A stretch of DNA of 64,000 nt, taken from NCBI RefSeq assembly GCF_003054445.1, contig NC_042506.1, positions 1,061,501 to 1,125,500 on the forward strand, read 5' to 3'. This DNA is from Pichia kudriavzevii. Its lineage: Eukaryota > Ascomycota > Pichiomycetes > Pichiales > Pichiaceae. The first letter of the stretch is position 1; every line of letters begins with the position of its first letter. Shown here piece by piece: positions 1-9,276 of the stretch. The notes below the pieces were generated by a model that worked only from the letters and a program-made list of their open reading frames with translations, searched no databases and was not told the DNA's origin. A program made the position numbers and the translations under genes.

Positions 1-185
1 CACCAGCAAGAACCAACACCAACCTGTGCCTTACTGAAATCCTCGTCCTTGAAACCAGTTGCATACAACATGGCTTGGGATGCACCGTTGGATTTAGGTT
101 CAGTAATGATGGAAGAATACTTATTAAACTTCTTTGCCGCTCTTGCAGCAGATGAAAACGCTCTTCTTTGTCTAAGGATGCTCAT
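1..185 (-). CDS. ILV3: Dihydroxy-acid dehydratase, 5' part only
   Basis: This is the N-terminal 61 codons of a gene that runs off the left edge of the window. The protein begins [20 protein letters not shown], an Arg/Ala/Ser-rich stretch that looks like a mitochondrial targeting peptide. It continues with [22 protein letters not shown] and QVGVGSCW, which match the start of the mature Ilv3 enzyme closely. Ilv3 is the mitochondrial Fe-S enzyme that dehydrates dihydroxy acids in valine and isoleucine synthesis. Fe-S ligands and the catalytic core lie outside the window. The start ATG follows directly from the conserved N-terminus, and no upstream in-frame alternative was seen. The upstream 240 bases hold Leu3- and Gcn4-type sites, as expected for a branched-chain amino-acid gene. 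Confidence 0.93.
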   Translation of the reverse strand, partial: MSILRQRRAFSSAARAAKKFNKYSSIITEPKSNGASQAMLYATGFKDEDFSKAQVGVGSCW

Positions 186-284
186 TGTCTATGTTCTTCT
201 ACTAAATACAAGAAGTGTCTGAAAGAGAAGCCAAGAGAAAAGGACATTATTTAATCCCTTCAAAATCAACACTGAAAAAAAAAA

Positions 285-338
285 GAGTCATGAGAGGTGA
301 GAAAAAGCTAGTGAAAATGGAAAACTCGCCGGTACCGG
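285..338. promoter_or_regulatory. Gcn4 and Leu3 sites upstream of ILV3
   Basis: Positions 329-338 read CCGGTACCGG, a perfect match to the palindromic Leu3 consensus CCGGNNCCGG. Positions 285-290 read GAGTCA, the reverse of TGACTC, within the context TGACTCTT preferred by Gcn4. Both lie 100-155 bases upstream of the ILV3 start and beyond the stop of the neighbouring mannosyltransferase gene. Leu3 senses alpha-isopropylmalate and Gcn4 amino-acid starvation. The site matches are seen in the sequence; the regulation is inferred. Confidence 0.7.
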
Positions 339-424
339 CTGTTACTGTTGTGGTTTGAATACTTTTGGCAATTAACTACCCATAACAAAACTAAACAAGT
401 ATATAAAGAGTTTGAGCCCCCCAT

Positions 425-2389
425 CTAGTTCCAAACTTCAACAGTAGGATCTCTATAATTTGCCCCATTACCAGGTCCAACAGATTCCCCATATAAAAGT
501 GCATTTTTAAGGGCACATTCGCATACCTTTTGTGTGCGAACAGCTACCCCATTTGGACCTTCGATATCGTAATTTCCAAACAGGTAAGTGCCAAAGGTGT
601 ACACGCCCAATGCATAATTCAAAACATTCTTTAAGACAAACATTTCAATTTTATTATTACCTTCTCCAATAATAATACCCATATGATCCTTGTAATAAGG
701 AAGACTATTTTCATTTTCCTGAACACCAGTTGACGCAACATCCCAAAAAGAAATACCCTGAGCAACAATGACGGAAGATGGTGCATTCCCATTATTTGAG
801 CATACATCAGCCGCAGAAATACCAAGGTCGAGTGGACCGGTAAGAAGCTCAACACGGTAAATACCGTCTTCCTTGACTAACAATGAAAACACGGGCCTAT
901 AAATATCATTATGGCACGCATTCTCCTTGATCAGCACATTCGGGAATCCTACCCACATCTGTAAGCGCTTGTGTTCAACATCATTCAGAGCCTGAATCAC
1001 TTGTCTAGGAACAGGATAAAACGGCGTGCCGCCTCTGATAAAAGCTTCTTCATTCTTAGCATTTGCTGAGAATTTAACATTGTCCTGTACTTTGATACAC
1101 TTACCAGAATCAAGAGAACATTTAACAATCACCAACGGATCCAAGGTGTATGCAAAATGGATGTATCCTCTACTGCTCTTCGAATCGCCAATATTAATGC
1201 CATCAAAAAAGGGGACCCAATTTTTGTCCACTGATAGTTTCTTGGAAATACTACTACCAACATTCTTAAATTTCAAAATAGGATGCTCTAATTCAGGACC
1301 CTTTGGAGCTCTAAATGGAGAGACAGCAAACATGTTTCTCTTACCATCCGCTGTCATCATATTAAATACGATAACTGGTTCGGAATCATATTCACCTTCT
1401 TTATATAAAATCTTTGGGTCATTTGGTCCGAGTGTTCCCCGGCCAGGTTTCCCAGAGATTGGGATATTCAGAATCGATGGGAACCTTAGAGAGATCCTTT
1501 CTAAGTGTCTTTCCTCATTACTCTTTGCATACTCTTTGATTGCACTGTCAATTTCTTTTTCTGATAATTGTGTATACCTTATTCTTCTTCCTTTGACTTC
1601 TTCCCAATTATTGTTGAATAATTGTAATCTTAAGAACGAAACCAAAGGCTCTTCCCTATCATTTGGTGCATACACAATGGTGGAGACAACCATGTGTAAC
1701 TGCTCATCCGGCAACCAAGTGGAAGATCCTGATTTTTTATACCAGTGGGATATATCACTGAGAAAAGTTCCGTCATTTGCCCTGGGATCAACTGCTTTGA
1801 CCAAGTTTGCGTATCTTGAATTTAATAGCCATTTACGGACTTCAATCAAATCATCGTCTAGGGAAAGAGGCTCTGAGTATACAATCTTCCTATCATCGGA
1901 TGTAGGATTATACGTGGTGTCTTTGCAGGTCAAATCGGCATAATAATCTTGATTCGTTTTGAGAAACTGGGTACCAAGAAATCCAACAAGGTTGGACGAT
2001 GGTGTGTATTCTCTATCCATTAGCTTGTTGGTTAAGATGTCTATTTTCTCATTTTCAACCTTCGAACTATCAGAAAGCTGAGAATCCTCATTAATTGGCT
2101 TCATGTTCATTTTGTTCAACGCCTTGTTGACTTTCTTGATGTCTATAACATCGGGTTGGTCAAAATCGCCCGAGTCGGGATTAAATTCCGCCTTCAAGTT
2201 GTTGTTGCCTTCGTATATACTATTCTGTTTTGGATTTAGAATCGAATCGATATATTCGTTCTTCTCCTCAGCTGTAATTTCGCCTGACCATTTTTCAATT
2301 TGAGAAACAGGCCAGAAATGGTAAGCCAGTGCAATAAGAGAAACAAAAACCACGTATCGGATTAGTCTACGAGTATTAAGTATAGCCAT
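425..2389 (-). CDS. Beta-mannosyltransferase, BMT family (GT91)
   Basis: The protein is 654 residues. A short cytoplasmic tail and a single hydrophobic anchor at about residues 10-27 (YVVFVSLIALAYHFW) give the type II layout of a Golgi glycosyltransferase. The body carries blocks typical of fungal BMT proteins: LDDDLIEVRKWLL, HWYKKSG, GTLGPNDPKIL, EPVIVFNM and the segment MFAVSPFRAPKGPE. This family adds beta-1,2-mannose to cell-wall mannan or N-glycans in Candida and Pichia/Komagataella species; S. cerevisiae lacks it. The start is the ATG giving MAILNTRR. The gene is tail-to-head with ILV3 and shares no overlap. Which BMT paralogue it is, and whether it acts on N-glycan or phosphopeptidomannan, cannot be told from sequence alone. 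Confidence 0.85.
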   Translation of the reverse strand: MAILNTRRLIRYVVFVSLIALAYHFWPVSQIEKWSGEITAEEKNEYIDSILNPKQNSIYEGNNNLKAEFNPDSGDFDQPDVIDIKKVNKALNKMNMKPINEDSQLSDSSKVENEKIDILTNKLMDREYTPSSNLVGFLGTQFLKTNQDYYADLTCKDTTYNPTSDDRKIVYSEPLSLDDDLIEVRKWLLNSRYANLVKAVDPRANDGTFLSDISHWYKKSGSSTWLPDEQLHMVVSTIVYAPNDREEPLVSFLRLQLFNNNWEEVKGRRIRYTQLSEKEIDSAIKEYAKSNEERHLERISLRFPSILNIPISGKPGRGTLGPNDPKILYKEGEYDSEPVIVFNMMTADGKRNMFAVSPFRAPKGPELEHPILKFKNVGSSISKKLSVDKNWVPFFDGINIGDSKSSRGYIHFAYTLDPLVIVKCSLDSGKCIKVQDNVKFSANAKNEEAFIRGGTPFYPVPRQVIQALNDVEHKRLQMWVGFPNVLIKENACHNDIYRPVFSLLVKEDGIYRVELLTGPLDLGISAADVCSNNGNAPSSVIVAQGISFWDVASTGVQENENSLPYYKDHMGIIIGEGNNKIEMFVLKNVLNYALGVYTFGTYLFGNYDIEGPNGVAVRTQKVCECALKNALLYGESVGPGNGANYRDPTVEVWN

Positions 2390-2887
2390 CACAGTGGTTC
2401 GGTAAAGGTTGCTCTGTTTTGTCTATAACAAAGATCAAATCAACTTATGAATATAAGTGAAGTGTTTATACAAATACAAAATTTCCGAAAAGGATACGAA
2501 AATGTGGAAATCTTCGCTCAAGGTGTCATTGCATCTACATAATATTTACAAAAAACACATTTTTCTCTCACGTGCAACTTGTAAAACATGTGCACATTGG
2601 ATTGGGGCCAGATTACTGGAAACGTTTGTCCATATACTTGAGGCCGGCATAGCTATCTAATTTAAACGTATAGGTATAACTTCGAAACTTCCAAGGCCTA
2701 AATAAAGAGACTATAGAAAATCCCATCATGTTTGGTCACGTGCCTTATTTCAAAGAGGCACTTCAAAAGGAGGGCATTCTGAGAAAAAACCTGATGATAG
2801 TACACTTCTGTGGAGAAACATGGTGTCTTTGTCGACTGTGTATTCTCTGAATCACCAAACTTTGGATCTTGCTCTCCAGCCGTTGCT
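2390..2887. other. Intergenic, divergent promoter
   Basis: This stretch lies between the divergent starts of the mannosyltransferase and the next gene. It is AT-rich with a CACGTG at about 2737-2742 (an E-box, Cbf1 type). Short open frames here have no ATG support or family resemblance. Nothing else was recognised. Confidence 0.5.
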
Positions 2888-3979
2888 ATGTCCCAGAAAA
2901 GTACACTTTCAGAGGCATCTTTTAGCCCAAGAGAGACAGCTACAGCGCCCCTCGAAGATGATGTCATGGCTGCCAACACTGCAAACCCTTACTTCACCAA
3001 ACCATACTACCCAGCAACTATAGGAAACCCGTTAGGCGTGTCAATACCTGTAACACGCAGCTCCTGTTTGCCCCGTAATAAGAAAGTGCTCGTTGCAAAC
3101 AAAAATGTAGAGAATAACGCCGTTGCCGTCGAAAAGCCGTCTAGAAAATGCTACATATCGGAGATGAAAGACGTTGTTTCGGGTGATGTGCAACATGTGA
3201 AAGACATGACACACAAGCGGATACTACAAAAAGATACACGCAAAGCAGGTCCCCAAACAAGGCATAATGTAGGAAGAGGTAGTGATCTTGAGAAGGTTTT
3301 TGACCCTCTTCCAAATGTACCACCCCCATCATTGGCAGGCGCAAATAACACCAACTCATCAAGAGTAAATGTCCCTATTTCAACAGACATTATTGACAGC
3401 CTCCAAAGCAGCAATCAACCGAGTCCTATAGCCCCTCAATTAATTCGTAGTGGGGTGCATTATATAACCAGTGAAGAAAGAGCGCAAAGGGACAGACAGG
3501 TTGTACATGCGTTGAATGTGATTTCACAATCAATGGAACCAGCAGTTCGAACTGTAGACGCTGTGAGAGAGCATATCTTGAAATGCTGTCACCCTGAAGA
3601 AGGTGCCAAGCCAACTAAGGTCCAAGAACTTGTCAGTTTCCTGTTGGGCATCCCATTTGCAGTTGTACGGTGTCTTTGGAACTTTGTAGCACTCCAGGCA
3701 TACTTGATATTCAACTTAACACTAATTTTTGGGCTTTTTTTGGGGTTTCCAATTCATCTGGGGTTGTTTATCATTGGTATGTTTTTATTTTGGCTAAAGA
3801 TCATATATGATGTCATTCAGGATATCATGCATAGGGATGATCCTTTATACCAATCGAACTTGTCTGCAGATGCTACAGTAGGTACTTTATTGAGTGCATC
3901 AGTGGCAATTTACTATACCTATAGTGAACAACGACAGAAAACTTTTGGTGTAGTGTGGGCAAATGATAATCCTAAATAG
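2888..3979 (+). CDS. Unknown protein with a C-terminal hydrophobic hairpin
   Basis: The protein is 363 residues starting at MSQKSTLSEASF; an in-frame extension upstream lacks an ATG. The first two thirds are polar and probably disordered. At about residues 245-320 comes a conserved-looking membrane block: VSFLLGIPFAVVRCLWNFVALQ, then a long run of hydrophobic segments with LIFGLFLGFPIHLGLFIIG, ending in an amphipathic DVIQDIMHRDDP. This gives two to four membrane spans or hairpins near the C-terminus, followed by a tail with YYTYSEQRQK. The layout resembles ER or lipid-droplet hairpin proteins, but I do not recognise a family and assign no function. It is followed closely (164 bases) by the CSM1-like gene on the same strand. 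Confidence 0.75.
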   Translation: MSQKSTLSEASFSPRETATAPLEDDVMAANTANPYFTKPYYPATIGNPLGVSIPVTRSSCLPRNKKVLVANKNVENNAVAVEKPSRKCYISEMKDVVSGDVQHVKDMTHKRILQKDTRKAGPQTRHNVGRGSDLEKVFDPLPNVPPPSLAGANNTNSSRVNVPISTDIIDSLQSSNQPSPIAPQLIRSGVHYITSEERAQRDRQVVHALNVISQSMEPAVRTVDAVREHILKCCHPEEGAKPTKVQELVSFLLGIPFAVVRCLWNFVALQAYLIFNLTLIFGLFLGFPIHLGLFIIGMFLFWLKIIYDVIQDIMHRDDPLYQSNLSADATVGTLLSASVAIYYTYSEQRQKTFGVVWANDNPK

Positions 3980-4143
3980 TATGTGCTGGTGGCATGTACG
4001 TCATTTTCAAAGTTGCTAGTTAATTAACGTGTGTAGTAGAAATCGCTTACATGTTTTTTTTTCCGGATATAAAACATCAACGGTTCAGAATTTACGTGTT
4101 TTTTTTCTTTGTATTTAAATCCGATATCAGTAAATTGACCAAC

Positions 4144-5181
4144 ATGTCTACAGATGGTAAAGAAAAAAACGGTGACATCGAAGGTGAAAACTCCCCTGTG
4201 GAACATTCCACTCCAGCGGTGAGAAAGGAAAGTCTTTTTGATGAAACAAATAGTGCCGAGGAAGTTGATTTTCCTAAAGATTTACCTGGATCCCAGTCAA
4301 TCACGCAAACCGCAAATTCATATCGTGAAACAGACTCCGACTCCTATTCTGATACATCTGATAACGACGATTTGGAAGAAGAAGATAGTGAAGTGGAAGA
4401 TGAAAATGACAATGACAACGCCTATAGGGATGTGAAGACTAACAGTTCTAAAACTGAACATCCTTTTAGAGATACTGCGGAAGCTACTGAAAAGAACCAC
4501 TGTCCGACTGACGAAGATATCCCCGGGTATAAGCAAATTGTCAGTTTATTCAGAAAGAAACAGCTTAATGGAATGTCCAAAATCTTAAAATCTATTGATC
4601 AGCAGCTACCTCGTGACTTCAGGGAATACAAACATGCTGTAGCTGCGAGAGAAAAGAGGGCAGAACGCTTGATTAGCAGACTTATAAAAGAGAACCTGGA
4701 ACTCAAAAGGAAAATTGGTACATACAAAAAGGGAGGAAGAAAAATCATCAATGATAGCATACCTGACAATTCCTATCCTGTACAACATACCAGGCTAAGT
4801 AATCCTAATATATTCAGCACCATCATATCCTCTACTACAGAAGCTGATTACGAGAGGTGCTCAACCATCATCAGCATGTTGGAACTGCTGACTGGAGTGA
4901 GATGTTTGGTCTTAAAGGAAACGGCAAATGATATACAATTCACTTTAGAACAAAGAGGAGAGTCTAAATTTCATTACTACCAGCTACTCATCGAAAAATC
5001 GGGTAATTCAGATATCACCTATATCCCTATCTGGAGCAAACCTGACCATTTTTCAGGAGATTGGGACGAGAATGTAAATGCAGTGAAGAAGTCATTGAGA
5101 AGCTACTTGCAGTCTGAGTTTAAATTTCCTCCAAATGCAATTTTGAAATTTCAAAACGAATTGAGCGTCTACCTAAACTAA
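4144..5181 (+). CDS. CSM1: Monopolin subunit Csm1/Pcs1-like
   Basis: The protein is 345 residues from MSTDGKEKNG. An acidic, Ser-rich N-terminus is followed by a coiled-coil stretch (AVAAREKRAERLISRLIKEN, LELKRKIG) and a C-terminal globular domain over the last 120 residues. That domain lines up with S. cerevisiae Csm1: SMLELLTGVRCLVLKE with the LYEYLCNVR region, FHYYQLLIEKSG then ITYIPIWSK with the YKLGFVKG/VIYAPVLK strands, and LRSYLQSEFKFP then FQNELSVYLN with the terminal helices. Csm1 forms a V-shaped complex with Lrs4 that clamps sister kinetochores in meiosis I and anchors rDNA in the nucleolus. The N-terminal acidic extension is longer than in S. cerevisiae (190 residues in total there). 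The family call rests on my own alignment by eye. Confidence 0.72.
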   Translation: MSTDGKEKNGDIEGENSPVEHSTPAVRKESLFDETNSAEEVDFPKDLPGSQSITQTANSYRETDSDSYSDTSDNDDLEEEDSEVEDENDNDNAYRDVKTNSSKTEHPFRDTAEATEKNHCPTDEDIPGYKQIVSLFRKKQLNGMSKILKSIDQQLPRDFREYKHAVAAREKRAERLISRLIKENLELKRKIGTYKKGGRKIINDSIPDNSYPVQHTRLSNPNIFSTIISSTTEADYERCSTIISMLELLTGVRCLVLKETANDIQFTLEQRGESKFHYYQLLIEKSGNSDITYIPIWSKPDHFSGDWDENVNAVKKSLRSYLQSEFKFPPNAILKFQNELSVYLN

Positions 5182-5229
5182 CTGTTCATTCTATAAATTA
5201 TTCTGTACAATATTATCTAATGTATATTT

Positions 5230-5694
5230 TTATAAGCTCAAATTATAAGAGCCATCTTTATTTAAAGAAACTTTAATGCTTTTGAGAAATTCTGTTTTGT
5301 CTGCAATAGACTTGTGATTCTTTTTGGCAGCTTTGAATACCTTGTAAAGAGAAGTGGTGTGTTTGGTATATTTGGAAAGATCAATTTTTTCCTCCTCCTC
5401 CTCCTCCTTCTTATCTTCTTTCTTTGGCTCTTCCTTTGGTTTCTCGTTCTTCACCGGTTTCTTATACTGAAACTGTGGGTGCTGTTGTTTCTTGGTCTTC
5501 TTACCCTTGTATAATGCACCTTCATATTTTTCAGCTTCAGTGATACAACTGGTGTGATAGTTGTGGTCATTACCTTGAAACGTAGTGTTGCAATCGATAC
5601 AAGTGAAATATGCACCACGGCAAGAGCGTTGGTGCTGAGGAAGTCTTTTTTTAATAACAGTGTCGTTACAAACTTCACAAGAAAACGAAACCAT
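5230..5694 (-). CDS. LYAR-type C2HC zinc-finger protein (YCR087C-A-like)
   Basis: The protein is 154 residues, about the same length as the yeast homologue YCR087C-A. The N-terminus holds two small zinc-binding units: FSCEVCNDTVIKKRLPQHQRSC and FTCIDCNTTFQGNDHNYHTSC, typical of LYAR proteins, followed by ITEAEKYEGALYKGKK. The middle is a Lys/Glu-rich linker, and the C-terminus ends in LKSIKVSLNKDGSYNLSL. LYAR-family proteins are nucleolar and bind nucleic acid; a role in ribosome synthesis is known for the human protein. An RRPE-type element lies 94 bases upstream of the start, which fits. It converges on the CSM1-like gene with only about 48 bases between the stops. Confidence 0.85.
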   Translation of the reverse strand: MVSFSCEVCNDTVIKKRLPQHQRSCRGAYFTCIDCNTTFQGNDHNYHTSCITEAEKYEGALYKGKKTKKQQHPQFQYKKPVKNEKPKEEPKKEDKKEEEEEEKIDLSKYTKHTTSLYKVFKAAKKNHKSIADKTEFLKSIKVSLNKDGSYNLSL

Positions 5695-5787
5695 CTAAGC
5701 TACTTGTTTAAGGATATGTATGGAAATTTTACCTTTAGAAGATTATAACACTTTTATAAAGATGAAAAAAAAAATAGTAGGAAGTGG

Positions 5788-5798
5788 TGAAAAATTTC
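5788..5798 (+). promoter_or_regulatory. RRPE-type element upstream of the LYAR-like gene
   Basis: The bases TGAAAAATTTC match the ribosomal RNA processing element (TGAAAAATTT) bound by Stb3. A CTCAT follows at once, part of a PAC-like context. It lies about 94 bases before the start of the minus-strand zinc-finger gene. Confidence 0.5.
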
Positions 5799-5894
5799 TC
5801 ATGCTTCAAAATATATCTTACCTAATCCGTGATTTACAAAACTTATATTTGAGCAAATATTAACCTATTAACAAGTACACCAAAGAGTAAACTA

Positions 5895-6254
5895 TCACCA
5901 TTTATTTTCACTCTCACCGGGTAGCCTTTCAACTCTCTTTGGCTCCCAATCTTCATGCTCTTCCAGCAACCCTTGCAACTTATAATATTCATCTTTTATG
6001 TCGACTTTTCTTCTGTTATTGATCATGCTTAACGCGTCCTCTTCGTTCATTTCCTTAACTTTCTCATCTCTCCTTTCATATCTTAAGGCGGTGAAATTAC
6101 TTAAAAGTACCGATCCCAGCGCAATCGACAGCATCATAGGTAACCCGAAATAGAGAAAACTGTTCTTCTTGACTAGCTTTTGATACCTCCCCACAAACGA
6201 CTTCTCATACGCTTCTCTTTCCCTTTTTCCCATAAATGTCTTACTGTCAAACAT
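5895..6254 (-). CDS. COX16: Cytochrome c oxidase assembly protein Cox16
   Basis: The protein is 119 residues from the ATG giving MFDSKTFMGKRE; S. cerevisiae Cox16 has 118. The match is end to end: REAYEKSFVGRYQKLVKKNSF, FGLPMMLSIALGSVLLSNF (the single membrane span), RYERRDEKV, MNEEDAL, VDIKDEYYKLQGL, EDWEPKRVERLPGESENKW. Cox16 is an inner mitochondrial membrane protein needed for assembling Cox1 and Cox2 into complex IV. The gene shares an upstream region with nothing coding for 260 bases, and the tail of NAN1 lies beyond. Confidence 0.95.
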   Translation of the reverse strand: MFDSKTFMGKREREAYEKSFVGRYQKLVKKNSFLYFGLPMMLSIALGSVLLSNFTALRYERRDEKVKEMNEEDALSMINNRRKVDIKDEYYKLQGLLEEHEDWEPKRVERLPGESENKW

Positions 6255-6520
6255 AATGGCCACTGGTGTCAAGTGTATGCTCTGTAGTTAACATAAACAA
6301 TACCAGCACGGACAATGGACGCCTCCGATAATTAAATGGGATCCAACTCTGTAGGTAGCGAGCAAAATTCAACCTGAATTTTGTAATTATACGGAGAAAA
6401 CAAGCCCAAATTTAGAACGAGTAATTTATGTGTTCCCTGGAATGACATGCGGAAATAATTTATTATGATGATAAAATTATTACATGAGTATACAGACTAT
6501 TTGGGTAATATGGTTATTCT

Positions 6521-9181
6521 TTAAACCACTTTTAGAACTCTTTCAAATAACGTAGAAACTGAAACACCTTCAAGGTTATCAAGTATGCCATCAAACGCAG
6601 TTGAATGGAGTCCAACTCTGTCATTAAATGCACCATCACCATCTGAATTTTTCCTTGAACTTACCGAAATTGTAGTTGCACGGTTGATTGTTCTTGCGTT
6701 ATCCAACAAACTAGAGACAATCCAATTTTCTTCTTGTTCCTTGGAGGATTTGACTAATAACTCATTTCGTGTTGATGTTCCAAATCCAATTTCGCCAATA
6801 TTCGACTTGATATCAATGATAATCCATTTTCCCCAAGCTGGAGACCACTCAGCACCAACTATTGGTTCACTCGAGTTATAACACCATTTGCAGTCGATTG
6901 TTGACTTTTTATCGGAAATATTCCATAGGGTAACCTTCGATTTTACGGAACCCTTGGAATTCATATACTTTCCGACTACCATAAGTTCATCAGTGGTGTT
7001 CTCTTCCAAGTCTGTGCTATCTTCATCATTGATATCGCGTTTGCTTCTTGGTACAAGCCTGACGAATGATCCACCATAACCTGACTTCCCACCTTCTCCG
7101 CTTAATAATAACCCAAATATCACCCTATTCTTCAAAATGTCAACAACACATAAATGTGTACGTGCTTGAATAACTAAAAGCTTTCCATTGGATGTGAAAT
7201 CAATTGACTGGAGATGATTATCTTGTAAATGCATATCAATGTATCTCTTCTGTGCATCTTTTGGCTTGGAAATTGTAACTTTTTCTTCAGATTTACCATC
7301 AATTGAAGCGTGTGTGTGGAATCTTGAAGCATGAATTGCAGGCTCGATCGTATGTATTGGTTCAAAAGTGTTGACATCAAGCAGGATGACCTTACCATTT
7401 CTACCAACTGCAATCATTGAACCGTCTGAAGACCAAGAACACAATGTGCCTTCAGAGTTTATGATATTTGTGGCATTTTCGGCTTTTTTAGATGGGGCTG
7501 TTGAGTTGTTAAATTCAGATCCACTTGAATAGAATTTTCTCAAAGACCAGATTCCTTGTGAATTTGGTCTCCATAGTTTCACATTACCACAAACATCAGC
7601 AGTTAAAAGCGCTTCACCACCGAAATAAGCATCAGGAGCTGGATTGATTGACGTGATTTGAAATTCGTCATGTGGACGTAACATTTTAGTTTGTAATGAC
7701 CAAGAATCAGATACAGCCAACTTATCGTTTTGTTGATTGCCACCACTATTTCTCCAGAATCTTAGTGTCTCCCAACGCTCTATTGATGGATTTGTAATGT
7801 CTTCTGCTTCACCTCTAATTTCAACATCACAAGTGACTAACCAATCCTTCGAATTTGTTTTGGCACATTTGATGAATTCAAATCCGACAACCATTGGATC
7901 ACTGATTTTATTTTCAATACCAACTTTACCATATTGTTGGATCGCAGGAGCAACTGCTAGATTATCTATTTGTGTGTTATGTAAGTAATCGTAAATTTGT
8001 AAATGTCTGCCAGCCGGTAAATATAAGTGATTGCTTGATGGATGAATCCTAAATCCAAGTTTGTAGTCATGTTTAATCTTTGTAAACTGCTTTGACTTGT
8101 TGAAAGAACTAACGTCACGTTGGATGTTCTTGAATAGCTGATTATTTTTATTCAAACCAGAATAAATATGAGGAGTGTTTATATCCAATTTAGATAACAA
8201 ATCAGTTGTACCTAACACAATATACTGGAAATCATTATCGATAACGTTTAAGGACAATCCTACTAAGGAGGGAACTGAATAATTAATCTGGATATCTTCA
8301 ATAACACCATTTAATCTAGGTAGAAACTGTTGCTTTTCCGTGATAATATTCCAATAAACCAGAACCTTTTCGCTACCACCTGTTAATAGGTATGATTGAT
8401 CATGATTGAAAGTTAAAGCTTTAACAGGTTCTATATGCCATTTTAAAGTTCTCTGTGTTGGTTTGGATGATAACAAATCGAATAAAAGAATCACTGGCCC
8501 ATGAGAAGTACCTATTGCTAACAACGGATCAGTTTGATCAGTTGATACGGCAATTTTCACAATTTGAGAGCCACTGGTATTATAAGTCGTTTGAAAAGAT
8601 GTCAATTCTGCAGTATTTTCATCATCAAACGTAAAAACTTGAACAGCACCTGAACTATTTGAAAATGCCAAATTTTTCAAATTGCTGGAAACTGCATACT
8701 GCTGAATATTCTCATACACTTTATAGGTTCTCAAGATTTCATTCTTATCGAGATCATAAGAAACTATAGCATACTGTTTTTTGGCTTTCAGTAAAAGATT
8801 GACAACTGTTTCACTTTTTTCCTGGAAATTTATAATCTTCACAATATCAAACATTTTCTCAGACAAGCTTAAAGAGAGGGAAATTGTAGAAACAAGTGGG
8901 ATTTTCACATTGTCGTACCAGTTGATAATGAAGACCTTGGAATGTGTAGCAACATAAATGAGGTTATTGTTGATTGGAGAAATACAAGTATCCACTATAT
9001 TGCTGAAAGTCAAGCCAGGTATCTCATGAAAGGTTCTAATTGCTAGTCTCGATTGAATAAAATAGATGGTTATATGATTATTAAAAAAAGTAATGGAATA
9101 GTGACCGTCGGTGGAAAGCCTGTTCAAATGAGGAATCAACTGTCCACCAGATGTAAGTGAGACATTATATTCGTCGGGCAT
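6521..9181 (-). CDS. NAN1: U3 snoRNP protein Nan1/Utp17 (t-UTP, WDR75 type)
   Basis: The protein is 886 residues, close to the 896 of S. cerevisiae Nan1/Utp17. It is built of WD40-type beta-propeller repeats, for example PVKALTFNHDQSYLLTGGSE, VYWNIITEKQQFLPRL, FGGEALLTADVCGNVKLW, and LCSWSSDGSMIAVGRNGKV. The start is the ATG giving MPDEYNVSL. Utp17 belongs to the t-UTP/UTP-A subcomplex that loads on nascent pre-rRNA for 18S processing and supports rDNA transcription. The upstream region, shared with RPB10, has two RRPE elements and a PAC-like GCGATG, the signature of ribosome-biogenesis genes, which strengthens the call. Individual propeller repeats diverge and the assignment among WD40 UTP proteins is by overall length and order. 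Confidence 0.75.
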   Translation of the reverse strand: MPDEYNVSLTSGGQLIPHLNRLSTDGHYSITFFNNHITIYFIQSRLAIRTFHEIPGLTFSNIVDTCISPINNNLIYVATHSKVFIINWYDNVKIPLVSTISLSLSLSEKMFDIVKIINFQEKSETVVNLLLKAKKQYAIVSYDLDKNEILRTYKVYENIQQYAVSSNLKNLAFSNSSGAVQVFTFDDENTAELTSFQTTYNTSGSQIVKIAVSTDQTDPLLAIGTSHGPVILLFDLLSSKPTQRTLKWHIEPVKALTFNHDQSYLLTGGSEKVLVYWNIITEKQQFLPRLNGVIEDIQINYSVPSLVGLSLNVIDNDFQYIVLGTTDLLSKLDINTPHIYSGLNKNNQLFKNIQRDVSSFNKSKQFTKIKHDYKLGFRIHPSSNHLYLPAGRHLQIYDYLHNTQIDNLAVAPAIQQYGKVGIENKISDPMVVGFEFIKCAKTNSKDWLVTCDVEIRGEAEDITNPSIERWETLRFWRNSGGNQQNDKLAVSDSWSLQTKMLRPHDEFQITSINPAPDAYFGGEALLTADVCGNVKLWRPNSQGIWSLRKFYSSGSEFNNSTAPSKKAENATNIINSEGTLCSWSSDGSMIAVGRNGKVILLDVNTFEPIHTIEPAIHASRFHTHASIDGKSEEKVTISKPKDAQKRYIDMHLQDNHLQSIDFTSNGKLLVIQARTHLCVVDILKNRVIFGLLLSGEGGKSGYGGSFVRLVPRSKRDINDEDSTDLEENTTDELMVVGKYMNSKGSVKSKVTLWNISDKKSTIDCKWCYNSSEPIVGAEWSPAWGKWIIIDIKSNIGEIGFGTSTRNELLVKSSKEQEENWIVSSLLDNARTINRATTISVSSRKNSDGDGAFNDRVGLHSTAFDGILDNLEGVSVSTLFERVLKVV

Positions 9182-9276
9182 GGTTCGAAGCAAGCTATTT
9201 GGTTGTTCTGAATGGCTTTTTCTTTATTCTGACAGTGACAACTATTAAATTAAAACACATTCAAACTGAAAATATC

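Noticed and set aside
1026-1943. 305-codon open frame on the plus strand
   Set aside because: It lies fully antisense to the mannosyltransferase gene, has no family resemblance, and is explained by codon mirroring.
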